A stretch of DNA of 64,000 bases. Source: CAZUAQ01 sp964618455 (GTDB lineage Bacteria; Planctomycetota; Phycisphaerae; UBA1845; PWPN01). The position numbers and the translations under genes are program-made. The DNA is taken from contig CAZUAQ010000014.1 in assembly GCA_964618455.1 (NCBI GenBank), positions 1 through 64,000 of the forward strand, in the 5' to 3' direction. Below the pieces are notes generated by a model. The model was given only the letters and a program-made list of their open reading frames with translations. It was not told the DNA's origin and ran no database searches. This document shows positions 24,955 through 33,419 of this stretch, piece by piece (the first letter of the stretch is position 1; each line of letters begins with the position of its first letter).

Positions 24955-26283
24955 TCAAGGGGCCGTCAAACTGCGCTGCACGAATGCGAAATCGGTCTGG
25001 TCCACGTCGCCGTCGTTGTCGAAGTCTTTCGTCTCGCATCCGGGATCGTGCGGGATCGCCGGTCCGGAGAAGCAATCGCTGAACAGGTCCACATCGCCGC
25101 CGTCCACGTCGCCGTCCATGTCGTAGTCGGCGTCCGGATGGATCATCACCGAGCCGATGAAGTAGCGACCCTGCGTGCCGTCCTCACCGAGCCCGAGGAA
25201 CACCGCCGAGCCAGGGAAGACGTCCACGATTTCGTTGAGCACCGTCAATCCCGTTCCCGTAAGATCCCCACCGAAGACGTCGAGAAGCGTCGCCAGGCCC
25301 TGGTCCGTCACGAAGACGCGCGGCGGGTTGGGCGCGCCCGGTGAATTCACCGCAAACACACCATGTCCGGCCAGCGTTGTCGCATCGGATACCGACGTGC
25401 CCGCTTCGAAGATCTCCAGGAGTTCGCCATCGTTCACATCCCAGATGCCACCGACCGGCTCTCCGAAAAGATTCAGGGCTTCACCGAATACGCGATGGCG
25501 TTGCGCGCCGAAGAGCGACCCGGCATTCAGCACATCGGCAGGAAGCTCCAGAGTGTTCTCAAAAACCGTCCATCCCCCCAGGCCGTCCGGTCGCCAGTAC
25601 GCCGGCGCGAAGTTGACCTCACCCACAATCACACCGCCATCGTCGCGAATGTGCGCCGCGTTGCCCTGGGTTCCGGGCAATTGAATCATGGTGGAACTGG
25701 ACAGGCTCAACGCCGGTATCGTGGGGCTGCGTCCGACGAACAGGCCGTGAGAGGTTCCCGCAAAAAACTCGCTGACCTGCGGACTGCCTGCCACAAACCC
25801 GTAACCCGTCGGGACGTCGCCCAGCCATACCGTGGCTTCCAGGTCGTTCAGGCCGTTCCCGCTCCAGCTGTGACCGACGAAGTGAACCTGGCCGTCGATG
25901 ATGATCGTATCACGCACGAGACCGATCGTATTGCTGCCGGTGGCATTGAACACGTCCAGGCTCGGAAGAATCAATACAGAGGACAGCACGGGAGTCGGTG
26001 TTGAAGGTGTTACCACCATGACCGCCGGTTCACTGCCGACGCCTCCGCCGATCACGTAGTCTCCGGGGCTGACCGACAGGCTTCCGATTGTTTGCGGTTC
26101 GACCGCCTCCACCCCGGAGGTCGGTGCGAATTCAATCGGAAGCATGATCAGAGGCAGGATCTCATCACCGAAGAGCGTCACCTGTCCGGACGCCGTACGG
26201 ATCGGACTGCCCACGACCGACGCCACCAGAACCAGGAGAGCGAGGCGGCGCCCGCTGGAATATGCGTTGTACAGAAAATCCAT
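24955..26283 (-). CDS. Secreted protein with C-terminal dockerin-like EF-hand pair
   Basis: The 442-residue product has a signal peptide (LALLVLVASVVGSPIRTASG). A long central domain with HAF-like repeat phrases follows (VFAVNSP, GGIWDVNDGELLEIF), then two calcium-loop repeats at the C-terminus: DYDMDGDVDGGDVDLF and DFDNDGDVDQTDFAFV. These match the dockerin type I half-repeats common in planctomycete secreted proteins. A cohesin partner is not present in the window. The start ATG at 26283 follows a G-rich tract. An apparent promoter lies about 105 bases upstream. No catalytic site is visible. Confidence 0.78.
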   Translation of the reverse strand: MDFLYNAYSSGRRLALLVLVASVVGSPIRTASGQVTLFGDEILPLIMLPIEFAPTSGVEAVEPQTIGSLSVSPGDYVIGGGVGSEPAVMVVTPSTPTPVLSSVLILPSLDVFNATGSNTIGLVRDTIIIDGQVHFVGHSWSGNGLNDLEATVWLGDVPTGYGFVAGSPQVSEFFAGTSHGLFVGRSPTIPALSLSSSTMIQLPGTQGNAAHIRDDGGVIVGEVNFAPAYWRPDGLGGWTVFENTLELPADVLNAGSLFGAQRHRVFGEALNLFGEPVGGIWDVNDGELLEIFEAGTSVSDATTLAGHGVFAVNSPGAPNPPRVFVTDQGLATLLDVFGGDLTGTGLTVLNEIVDVFPGSAVFLGLGEDGTQGRYFIGSVMIHPDADYDMDGDVDGGDVDLFSDCFSGPAIPHDPGCETKDFDNDGDVDQTDFAFVQRSLTAP

Positions 26284-26385
26284 AGAACCCCCCGGCTCCT
26301 TCAGTCTCATCCAGTCGCTACCGTTTGGGCATGGGATCGTGTGTGGGGGAGAAGTGGATCGTCCCTCGGGTCGCCCGGTACACGA

Positions 26386-26415
26386 ATTCTATTCATCGGC
26401 ATCCTGTGAAATCAA
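26386..26415 (-). promoter_or_regulatory. Sigma-70-like promoter for the dockerin-like gene
   Basis: On the minus strand TTGATT (26410-26415) and TAGAAT (26386-26391) are separated by 18 bases. It lies about 105 bases upstream of the 26283 start codon. Only one such match was seen in this spacer. Confidence 0.45.
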
Positions 26416-26536
26416 TGCCAAGTTTCTGAAATTCAAGGAGTTATTGGGACGAAGTGGCTCCTGGATGCCTCGTGATGACATCCAAACTCACGTTCTGCGT
26501 CGACCGGCGCGTCAAGGCGAAAATGGCGCTTCAAAC

Positions 26537-27277
26537 TCATTGATCGCCAGGCGCGTATTGCGCGTGCTGATATTCACCTTCGGCGTCAAGCTGAGCAAGA
26601 AGCTCCGCCGCCTCCGCGTTGGAGGGATCGATCTGGACGGCACGGCGAAGGTTTTCACGCGCCATGGCCGTATCCCCCACGGTCCGATAAAGATGGCCAA
26701 GTCCGAGATAGGCCCGTGAGTTCTCGCCACTGAGCGAGAGTGCCTGGTTGTAATTACTCAAGGCATTGTCGAAATCGCCTCGTTGCCGGTACTCGTCAGC
26801 CAGATAGATGTAGTGCTCCGCCACACCCTTGTTGTTGTGGGCGACCGTGGAGGCGACATCCAGTGCCTTTTCATACTTGCCGCGGGCTTCGAGCGCCTCG
26901 TTCTTCGCCGAGACCGCCGCCATGTAATTCGGCCACGTCGCGATCGCCTGCGTGAAATAGTAGACGGCGCGATCCGCCCGCTTCCGCGCTCCGATGGCGT
27001 CGCCTTCCTTGAAACGGCGCTCGGCCATCACCCGGTAGTTCAATCCCATGTAATAATTCGCCACCGGATCGCTGGGCGACAGGTCCAGGGCGTGACGCAT
27101 TGTCGCCATCGAATCGAAGTACTGGTGATTGCGATATTGGTCGACGCCGACTTCGCGAATCTCGGATACGTCGGGTGTGCAACCCACGAGGACCGTGAAG
27201 GCCAGCAGCGAAACCCCCTTCAGGAAGAATCCCCTCGGCGAAACGGTTCCTGTTGTACGTGTGAAGCATGCGGTCAT
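26537..27277 (-). CDS. TPR-repeat lipoprotein
   Basis: The 246-residue protein has a signal sequence with the lipobox TVLVGC. Several tetratricopeptide units follow: MRHALDLSPSDPVANYYMGL, AEHYIYLADEYRQRGDFDNA and AYLGLGHLYRTVGDTAMARE. It is therefore likely a membrane-anchored scaffold facing the periplasm. Partners are unknown. It stands alone between the dockerin-like gene (253 bases away) and the divergent LigD-type gene. No promoter was assigned with confidence. Confidence 0.82.
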   Translation of the reverse strand: MTACFTRTTGTVSPRGFFLKGVSLLAFTVLVGCTPDVSEIREVGVDQYRNHQYFDSMATMRHALDLSPSDPVANYYMGLNYRVMAERRFKEGDAIGARKRADRAVYYFTQAIATWPNYMAAVSAKNEALEARGKYEKALDVASTVAHNNKGVAEHYIYLADEYRQRGDFDNALSNYNQALSLSGENSRAYLGLGHLYRTVGDTAMARENLRRAVQIDPSNAEAAELLAQLDAEGEYQHAQYAPGDQ

Positions 27278-27379
27278 GATTGACCCTCCCTGGACTCCAT
27301 GGCGGCATTGGAATGGAACGCCCGTATCCTATGAGCCGTTCAGGCGGCAAGCAAGTCATTATCGGCATACAATGCCGCC

Positions 27380-27769
27380 ATGGTCGAGCCTTCTCGCCAA
27401 TTTGTGGTGCTTCGTCACACTCAGGACGAATCTGTGCACTGGGACCTCTGCCTGGACACGGGATCCGTGCTGGTCACGTGGCAATTATTGCGCGATCCGC
27501 GCGCGTGGATGGCTGCGGATGCCCCTGACTCCCTGCCCGCGCGACGCATCGCCGACCACCGGCGCGCCTACCTTGACTACGAAGGACCGATCTCCCGGAA
27601 TCGCGGGGAGGTGCAGCGCGTGGAATGCGGCAACTGGCAGGAAACTGATCGCTCGGAGGTCCGATGGCGTATTCGGCTCGAGGGCACGTGGTTGAATGGC
27701 ATGTTCCTGCTGGAGTCCGGCTCGAGCGACGACCCGCAGGACGCGTGGCAATTGCGGAAGGTCACGTGA
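27380..27769 (+). CDS. Stand-alone LigD-type 3'-phosphoesterase-like domain protein
   Basis: The 129-residue product corresponds to the phosphoesterase (PE) domain found at the N-terminus of bacterial DNA ligase D. It has His13, His20 and Asp22 (RHT, then VHWDL) in the order of the known metal site and a later His in RIADHRRAYLDYEG. The position of the Arg that follows two residues after the Asp in LigD is Cys24 here. Short stand-alone versions with this change are, to my knowledge, common in planctomycetes, so activity is uncertain. No ligase, polymerase or Ku gene is adjacent. Confidence 0.78.
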   Translation: MVEPSRQFVVLRHTQDESVHWDLCLDTGSVLVTWQLLRDPRAWMAADAPDSLPARRIADHRRAYLDYEGPISRNRGEVQRVECGNWQETDRSEVRWRIRLEGTWLNGMFLLESGSSDDPQDAWQLRKVT

Positions 27770-27805
27770 TTCCGGGCACCGGAAAACGGGCGTTCTCGCT
27801 TCAAT

Positions 27806-28531
27806 TCACATCCCGGCCATTTCCCGGGGCAGCGGTTCGAACGTGACCACCGCCTTGCCGGGCTCGCAACGGATCCTGGTGATCCGGAAGGGCCGCTTGA
27901 CGTCCCAGGATTCCAGGAGGCCGTTCGGAAAGTCCGCACCGGTAAGAAGATCAGTCAGTTTCGGCAGGGGCCGATCCCCCAGTTGATACTTGAACGTGTC
28001 TCCGGCCGGCCAGCGATCCCGATCGAGATCCGCGAGCTCGTCTCGAAACCATCCCGCACCGACGCTGAGCGAACCCGCCGCCACATCCAGGACCTGGGCG
28101 TGGATCCGGTGCTCATCCGCTTCCACACGCAGCCCCAGGTTCAGCACCGTCCGGAGTTGCCCCTCGCGGTACGTCACCGCCACGCGAAATCCATGCTCAT
28201 TGATGTGAAGAAACGGGTCTGACACCTCCGGCGGGAGCCACTCCCGCGCGAGCGGCCACTTGTCCTCCCGGATCGCCAGCCACGCGTTGATCTGATCCTG
28301 CGTGAAGGTGTGTTCAAACGGCTCATCCGTGTTGACCATCCACAGGGCCAGCACTTCCTGCGTGCGCAGCAGATCGTTCCAGATCCGATCCACGCTGTCG
28401 TCATGCCGCGGGACATGCACGGGGCGATACCACGACGGGATGTGCTGGACCATCATCCACAGCACGCAGATCGCGAGCGCTCCGAGCAGCACGAGCCCGG
28501 CAAGTATCCGCTTGACCCAAGGCCACTTCAT
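27806..28531 (-). CDS. Single-pass membrane protein of unknown function
   Basis: The 241-residue product has one N-terminal transmembrane helix (ILAGLVLLGALAICVLWMMV). A periplasmic domain with alternating helix and beta segments follows (FTQDQINAWLAIREDKWPL, VLNLGLRVEADEHRIHAQ, FRITRIRCEPGKAVVTFEPL). The pattern recalls YpmS/DUF2140-like anchored domains, but I do not make that assignment. It converges with the LigD-type gene across 36 bases. The start codon has only a weak ribosome-binding site. Confidence 0.65.
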   Translation of the reverse strand: MKWPWVKRILAGLVLLGALAICVLWMMVQHIPSWYRPVHVPRHDDSVDRIWNDLLRTQEVLALWMVNTDEPFEHTFTQDQINAWLAIREDKWPLAREWLPPEVSDPFLHINEHGFRVAVTYREGQLRTVLNLGLRVEADEHRIHAQVLDVAAGSLSVGAGWFRDELADLDRDRWPAGDTFKYQLGDRPLPKLTDLLTGADFPNGLLESWDVKRPFRITRIRCEPGKAVVTFEPLPREMAGM

Positions 28532-28734
28532 GCATCAGTCGGTACCCGGAGCACGCTCGAAAAGCAAGGTCGGCCGCGACGACTCTCTATACCTTCGCCC
28601 CGTTGTCTTCGAGGAAAACACCCTTTTCTCGCCCTCTATGGGCACCTCGGCAGGCATGAGGCTAAACTCTCGATGTGTATCGATGGCGATGCACCTGCCG
28701 TTCCGCCTGTTGAGCAATTCGCCGGGAGAGTCTC

Positions 28735-29343
28735 ATGGACACGTTCGACGCCATCTACGGCCGCCGCGCCGTCAAGCACTATGACCCCGATCACGAGATG
28801 CCTGAAGAGGAGGTCCAGAAACTCCTCGAGGCCGCCATCCAATCCCCCACAAGTTTCAACATCCAGCATTGGCGATTCGTGCTGGTCCGAGACAAGGCAC
28901 TGCGCCAGGAGATTCGCGCTGCCGGCTTCGATCAGGCCCAGATGACCGATGCGTCGCTGCTGATCGTCATGACCGCCGACGTCCTCGCCTGGAAGAAGGA
29001 GCCCGCACGGTATTGGAAGAACGCGCCGAAAGAGGTATCCGACCTTCTCGTCGGATGGATGGGACCATTCCACGAAGGCAAAGACCAGCTTCAGCGCGAC
29101 GAGGCGATGCGCTCGATCGGGATCGCCATGCAGACGATCATGCTCGCGGCCAAGGCGATGGGATACGACTCCTGTCCGATGATCGGTTTCGACCATGAGG
29201 CGGTCGCAAAGCTGATCCAAGTGCCCGAAGACCATGTAATCGGCCCGATGATCGCGATCGGCAAAGGCACAAAAGACCCCTGGCCCAAGCCCGGACAGCT
29301 TTCTCTCGAAGAGGTCGTCGTTCAGGATCGCTTCGGCAACTGA
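28735..29343 (+). CDS. Nitroreductase-family flavoprotein
   Basis: The 202-residue product starts with the FMN-binding phrase IYGRRAVKHYDP. The family pattern AIQSPTSFNIQHWRFVLV follows near 38-55, and YDSCPMIGFDHEAV appears near 143. These fit the nitroreductase family that uses FMN and NAD(P)H to reduce quinones or nitro compounds; the physiological substrate is unknown. A good ribosome-binding site (GGGAGAG) lies four bases before the ATG. The gene is divergent from the single-pass membrane protein gene, with about 200 bases between them. Confidence 0.92.
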   Translation: MDTFDAIYGRRAVKHYDPDHEMPEEEVQKLLEAAIQSPTSFNIQHWRFVLVRDKALRQEIRAAGFDQAQMTDASLLIVMTADVLAWKKEPARYWKNAPKEVSDLLVGWMGPFHEGKDQLQRDEAMRSIGIAMQTIMLAAKAMGYDSCPMIGFDHEAVAKLIQVPEDHVIGPMIAIGKGTKDPWPKPGQLSLEEVVVQDRFGN

Positions 29344-29534
29344 AACGCCACAGTCCGTAGCCCTGCCGACGTACTTGACCTGTGCGCCTCCAATTCTGAA
29401 GCATTACTACCGAAGCAGTCAGTACCCCGACCGTGTGGGAGGGGATGGTGAAACAATCAATACATACCCTGCGAACCATGGCGTAAGAATTGACGTCTCT
29501 CGAGAGTTTGTATGAGCCAGTATCTCGATTTTGA

Positions 29535-30785
29535 TCACGACCCGTCCGCGCCTGCCCGGATCGCGTCGAACCCGTCACGCACAAACAGAATGCGATTGAT
29601 CAGCATACCCGTCGGCGCGTAGTCCCCGATGAAGCCCTCCGCGGCTTGTTCTTCAGCGGGATCGTCCACGTTGAATGCGGGGACGTTCTGAAAACCCTGC
29701 TCGAAGTCCGGGTGCGTCACGAGGTGCCGGAAGATGAGAATCCCGCGTTCGCCGACCAGCCACGGCATGAAGTTCTCCGATTCAATCGAAGGCCCGATGT
29801 CCGGCCCGGGTTCGCAGACCGCCAGGTACACATGGCCGTCATCGTGGACGCGAAACTCATGGTCGGCCATCGTGACCAGGTTGTAACTCTCGTCGTCCCC
29901 CTGGCTGATCGACCAGTAGCGCACCTGTGCCGTGGCATTCACTTTCGGCTCGGTCGCGTACTCCGCCGGCCTGAAGCGGATCAACGCGACCTCGTCACGT
30001 TCCTTGCGGACCAGCATGCCCAGGTAAGACGTGTCCCCATTGGAAAAGAGTCCGTCGGCATCAAAGCGATAGGCGCGCAGCACGCGCCGATCACCGATTC
30101 GGAAAAGCCGGTTGATCTGTTCCCGGACGAAGAAATCGCGAAAGGTGGTCCGCACGATATCCGAGAGCGGATTCTCTTCCAGCACACGCGGCTCGTATTC
30201 CGGCAGGGGGACGGGCGCCCCGGTGCGCGGGTCATACGCGCTGAGCGTGGGGAAGGGGACGTCGCCGGACATCCCGTCGATGGGCAGGTAGTACCGCACG
30301 AAGACGGAAACATCCGCCAGGCCGGAGGCATACGAGACTTCATTGATCCGATCACCGGACACGAATGCTTCCGGCACGATGTTGACGGTGTACGTCTCCG
30401 CTCCGCTCGAAGCGACGCCTTCCACGAAGGGATTGAGCGATCCTTCGTCGGGCGCAATCTCCGTATCCTGCAGGCGATTGTGAATGGTGAAGTCGGCATT
30501 GTCGTAAATCGTGATGCCCATGTAACGCGCCACGGGAAACACGCCTTCCAGGCGAATGCCGACCGGCGCGCCCGGCTCCGTCACGAAGCGGTAATCCAGG
30601 TACACCGCGTTGCCGTCCGGGAAGAAGGGGATGTCGGTCTCGCTACCGAGGTAGAGATTTTCCCAGCCGGAGTCGAGATCGGTGATGACACTCTCCGGAG
30701 GGTCGATGCACTGCTGCCCGAGACAGAGTGCAGTCAGCACACAGGTCAGGGCCATTCGGGGCGGTGTAGTCGTGGAGTGATTCAT
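29535..30785 (-). CDS. Secreted protein of unknown function, DUF1254/DUF1214-like pattern
   Basis: The 416-residue product has a signal sequence ending LCLGQQC, a relaxed form of a lipobox. The body contains the phrase FPVARYMGITIYDNADF near 80, a PDEGSLNPF phrase near 112, and RYWSISQGD near 290. These are reminiscent of the DUF1254/DUF1214 sheet proteins, but the assignment is tentative. No transmembrane segment beyond the signal and no catalytic motif is seen. It lies between the nitroreductase (convergent) and the PhoH gene on the same strand, 94 bases downstream of the latter. Confidence 0.6.
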   Translation of the reverse strand: MNHSTTTPPRMALTCVLTALCLGQQCIDPPESVITDLDSGWENLYLGSETDIPFFPDGNAVYLDYRFVTEPGAPVGIRLEGVFPVARYMGITIYDNADFTIHNRLQDTEIAPDEGSLNPFVEGVASSGAETYTVNIVPEAFVSGDRINEVSYASGLADVSVFVRYYLPIDGMSGDVPFPTLSAYDPRTGAPVPLPEYEPRVLEENPLSDIVRTTFRDFFVREQINRLFRIGDRRVLRAYRFDADGLFSNGDTSYLGMLVRKERDEVALIRFRPAEYATEPKVNATAQVRYWSISQGDDESYNLVTMADHEFRVHDDGHVYLAVCEPGPDIGPSIESENFMPWLVGERGILIFRHLVTHPDFEQGFQNVPAFNVDDPAEEQAAEGFIGDYAPTGMLINRILFVRDGFDAIRAGADGS

Positions 30786-30879
30786 GGTTGGTCTCGTGTC
30801 GTCACCCCCCGCGTGTCATACGTTGCCTGAGGGAGCGACGTTCAGCGGGGAGTTCAGTGAGGGTCACATGAGGCGGAGT

Positions 30880-32184
30880 CTACAAGAGGGTCGCTGCCAG
30901 CTCCGCCAGGGGGCTTCGCTCGCCCTTGAGCAGTTCAACGTGGGCGGCGATGGGTTGATTGCGAAAACGATTGATCAGGTACATGAACCCGTTGCTCATT
31001 GAATCCACGTACGGGTTGTCGATCTGGTCGGGGTCGCCGGTCAGCACGATCTTGGCGTTCGCGCCGATACGCGTGATGATCGTCTTGACCTCCAGGGGCG
31101 TAAGATTCTGCGCCTCGTCGATCACGACGAAACGGTTTGCGATGCTGCGGCCGCGAATGTAGGTGAGCGGCTGAATCTCCATCAGCCCCGAACTGACCAG
31201 CGATTCGCAGTCCTTCTGGCCGCGGATCGGCCCGGCGGTATCAATCAGAAACTCGACCGTATCGACCACCGGTTTCATCCAGGGATCCAGCTTCTCCTGC
31301 ACATCGCCCGGCAGGAAACCGAGATCGCGCCCGACGGGGAAGATCGGCCGGCAGATCAGCGTGTGGCGGAAACGCTTTTCGACGAGCACGCGGTGCATGG
31401 CTGCCGCAATCGCCAGAAGCGTTTTGCCCGTGCCCGCCCGGCCCATCAGCGTGACCAGTTGAAGCTGGTCGTCGAGCAACGCATCGATGGCGTAGTACTG
31501 TTCCTTGTTCCGCGGGCGGATGCCGAGCAGTCCGTTGGGCGCTTCGTTCAAGCCGCGCAGGGTCTTGCCTTCAGGCCCGACACGGGCGAGGGCGCTGGAC
31601 TTTTTCGACTCGTCGGACTTCAGGAGCAAATACGAATTGGGCGGGAACTCCTCGTCGTCCGGCAGTGGCAGCTCGCCTTCGACCACGAAGATCTCCATCT
31701 CCTCCTCGGTGATCCGGCGTTCGTCTCCCGAGCCGTACAACTCGGCGGGCGACACCCGATCCGTTTCGTAGTCTTCGGCGCGAAGGGCAAGCGCATCCGC
31801 GCGAATCCGCAGGTTGATGTCCTTGGTCACGATGATGACCGGCGTATCCGGCTCGGAGGTCTGGATCGCCTGGGCCACACGAAGGATCTCCGTGTCCGCC
31901 TGCTCGTGCCCATTACTCAACACGCGATCGGGCTCGCAGTGAATGCGCAACTGGCCGCCGTTCTCCAGGGGTACTCCTGCCGCCAGGCTCTGGCCTTGAC
32001 GGATCGTGTCCAGACGGCGGACGATTTCGCGGGCGTTGTGGCCGCGATCGCTGCGTTCCTTCTTGAACCGGTCAATTTCGATGATGACGCCGATCGGGAT
32101 GATGACCGTGTTGTCGGCGAAGTGGAATATCGACTTGGGATCATGAATCAGAACGTTCGCGTCGAGAATGTAATTCTTCTGCAT
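30880..32184 (-). CDS. PIN domain-PhoH family ATPase
   Basis: The 434-residue product begins with a PIN ribonuclease domain (ILDANVLIHDP, acidic residue near 9). A PhoH-type P-loop ATPase follows, with Walker A GRAGTGKT near 248 and Walker B FVVIDEAQNLTPLEV near 350, ending in VELLKGERSPLAELAATLL. This PIN-PhoH fusion (PhoH2/YlaK type) is an RNA-directed helicase-ribonuclease in studied bacteria. I use the ATG at 32184, which starts at the PIN domain and follows GGAGGG; extending upstream adds 118 residues with no domain character. Confidence 0.92.
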   Translation of the reverse strand: MQKNYILDANVLIHDPKSIFHFADNTVIIPIGVIIEIDRFKKERSDRGHNAREIVRRLDTIRQGQSLAAGVPLENGGQLRIHCEPDRVLSNGHEQADTEILRVAQAIQTSEPDTPVIIVTKDINLRIRADALALRAEDYETDRVSPAELYGSGDERRITEEEMEIFVVEGELPLPDDEEFPPNSYLLLKSDESKKSSALARVGPEGKTLRGLNEAPNGLLGIRPRNKEQYYAIDALLDDQLQLVTLMGRAGTGKTLLAIAAAMHRVLVEKRFRHTLICRPIFPVGRDLGFLPGDVQEKLDPWMKPVVDTVEFLIDTAGPIRGQKDCESLVSSGLMEIQPLTYIRGRSIANRFVVIDEAQNLTPLEVKTIITRIGANAKIVLTGDPDQIDNPYVDSMSNGFMYLINRFRNQPIAAHVELLKGERSPLAELAATLL

Positions 32185-32510
32185 GTAATCCCAATCCCTC
32201 CGCCACCGGCCAAACCGAAATGCGCCCCGGGGGGTGGTTACCGGTGTGATGATTAACTGAGTTTCACGGGCGTCCATTCCGCGTGAAGACGGCCAGAATA
32301 GCACGCGATCGATCCGCCTGACAAGCCCCGATGTCCGGAATCCGTCGCGACGGGTCGTGTGAACATCGGATCGGGGCCACGATGCGCTGCAGAAAACCCG
32401 TAAAGATCGGCCATGCCAGCATTTGCGGAATGCCGGGGACAGGGCTATATATCGCGTCCATCGAGTGGCCAGTCGGAAGACGGTGTTGAAGATCTCATTC
32501 CGGGTGATGC
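32185..32510. other. Intergenic region between divergent PhoH and WaaP-like genes
   Basis: These 326 bases hold no convincing gene. Frames here are short or lack ribosome-binding sites. A small inverted repeat TTCACG (32263-32268)/CGTGAA (32282-32287) and an AT-rich CTATATAT stretch about 70 bases upstream of the WaaP-like start are the only visible signals; the latter may be a -10 element without a clear -35. Confidence 0.5.
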
Positions 32511-33419
32511 ATGCGCGAGCGATTTCACACCGAACCATCCTGCCGGGAACTGCTGGAATCCGCGGGACTGCGAACCCTGGACGATTTCTTTCGTTATCAG
32601 GAAGGGGAATGCCTCAGCAAGCCCGGCCTCGAAGCGTGGCGGGAACGGTGGAGGATCGTTCTGAAGGATCGGGATGGATCGCCCCGGGTGTTCTACTTGA
32701 AGCGGTTCGATCGCCCGCCGCTTCGGCGGCACTGGGCGAGGGGCTGTGAAGGGGCGTGGTTCCGAAGCACCGCCGGAGTGGAGTCCGACAACGCCCGAAG
32801 TCTGGCGGATGCACGGGTGGCGGCGGTCCGCGTGGCAGCTTTCGGAGAACGCATGCAGGGGATACGGGAGATTCGGAGTTTCGTGCTCCTGGAGGATCTG
32901 GAAGGCGAATCGCTGGAAAAATGGCTCCCCCGGGAACTCGCTCCCACGCATCAGGAGACTGATTGGGGCCGTCGCCGCCGGCTCATGGATCGCCTGGCGA
33001 CGTTTGTGGCTCATTTTCATGCATCCGGATTCATTCACAGGGACCTTTACTTGTCGCACGTTTTCATTAATGAGAATCAGTATTCGAATAATGAATCATT
33101 GTTCGCATTGATTGATCTGCAGCGCGTGTTTCGGCCCTCCTGGCGTCAGGAGCGTTGGCGGATCAAGGATCTGGCAGCCCTCCACTACGCCACGCCGGAG
33201 GATCGCGTGGGCCGTTGGGAGCGGCTGCGGTTCTTGAGTCGCTACTGCAATGCCCTCGGTTCAGGGAGCCGTCCTCGCCCATTGGCAGTCGCGGTCGACG
33301 CCAAGGCCGATCGCATGCGGCGTCGCCGTCCGTCACCCTTGGCGGGTGCGTGGAACGAGGCCGGGACCGGTGAGGCACATCAGCAGAAGGCTCAGACCCT
33401 GCGGGGGGGCGGGCGATGA
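32511..33419 (+). CDS. WaaP/Kdo-kinase-like lipopolysaccharide core kinase
   Basis: The 302-residue product has a protein-kinase-like fold of the WaaP/RfaP type. It shows a Lys near 62 in VFYLKRFDR, the catalytic loop GFIHRDLYLSHVFI near 172-185 and the metal-binding LIDLQRV near 200. Such enzymes phosphorylate heptose or Kdo in the LPS core. It is the first gene of a plus-strand envelope run and overlaps the next glycosyltransferase by four bases (ATGA). Bases 33060-33120 are unusually AT-rich for this window. Confidence 0.85.
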   Translation: MRERFHTEPSCRELLESAGLRTLDDFFRYQEGECLSKPGLEAWRERWRIVLKDRDGSPRVFYLKRFDRPPLRRHWARGCEGAWFRSTAGVESDNARSLADARVAAVRVAAFGERMQGIREIRSFVLLEDLEGESLEKWLPRELAPTHQETDWGRRRRLMDRLATFVAHFHASGFIHRDLYLSHVFINENQYSNNESLFALIDLQRVFRPSWRQERWRIKDLAALHYATPEDRVGRWERLRFLSRYCNALGSGSRPRPLAVAVDAKADRMRRRRPSPLAGAWNEAGTGEAHQQKAQTLRGGGR

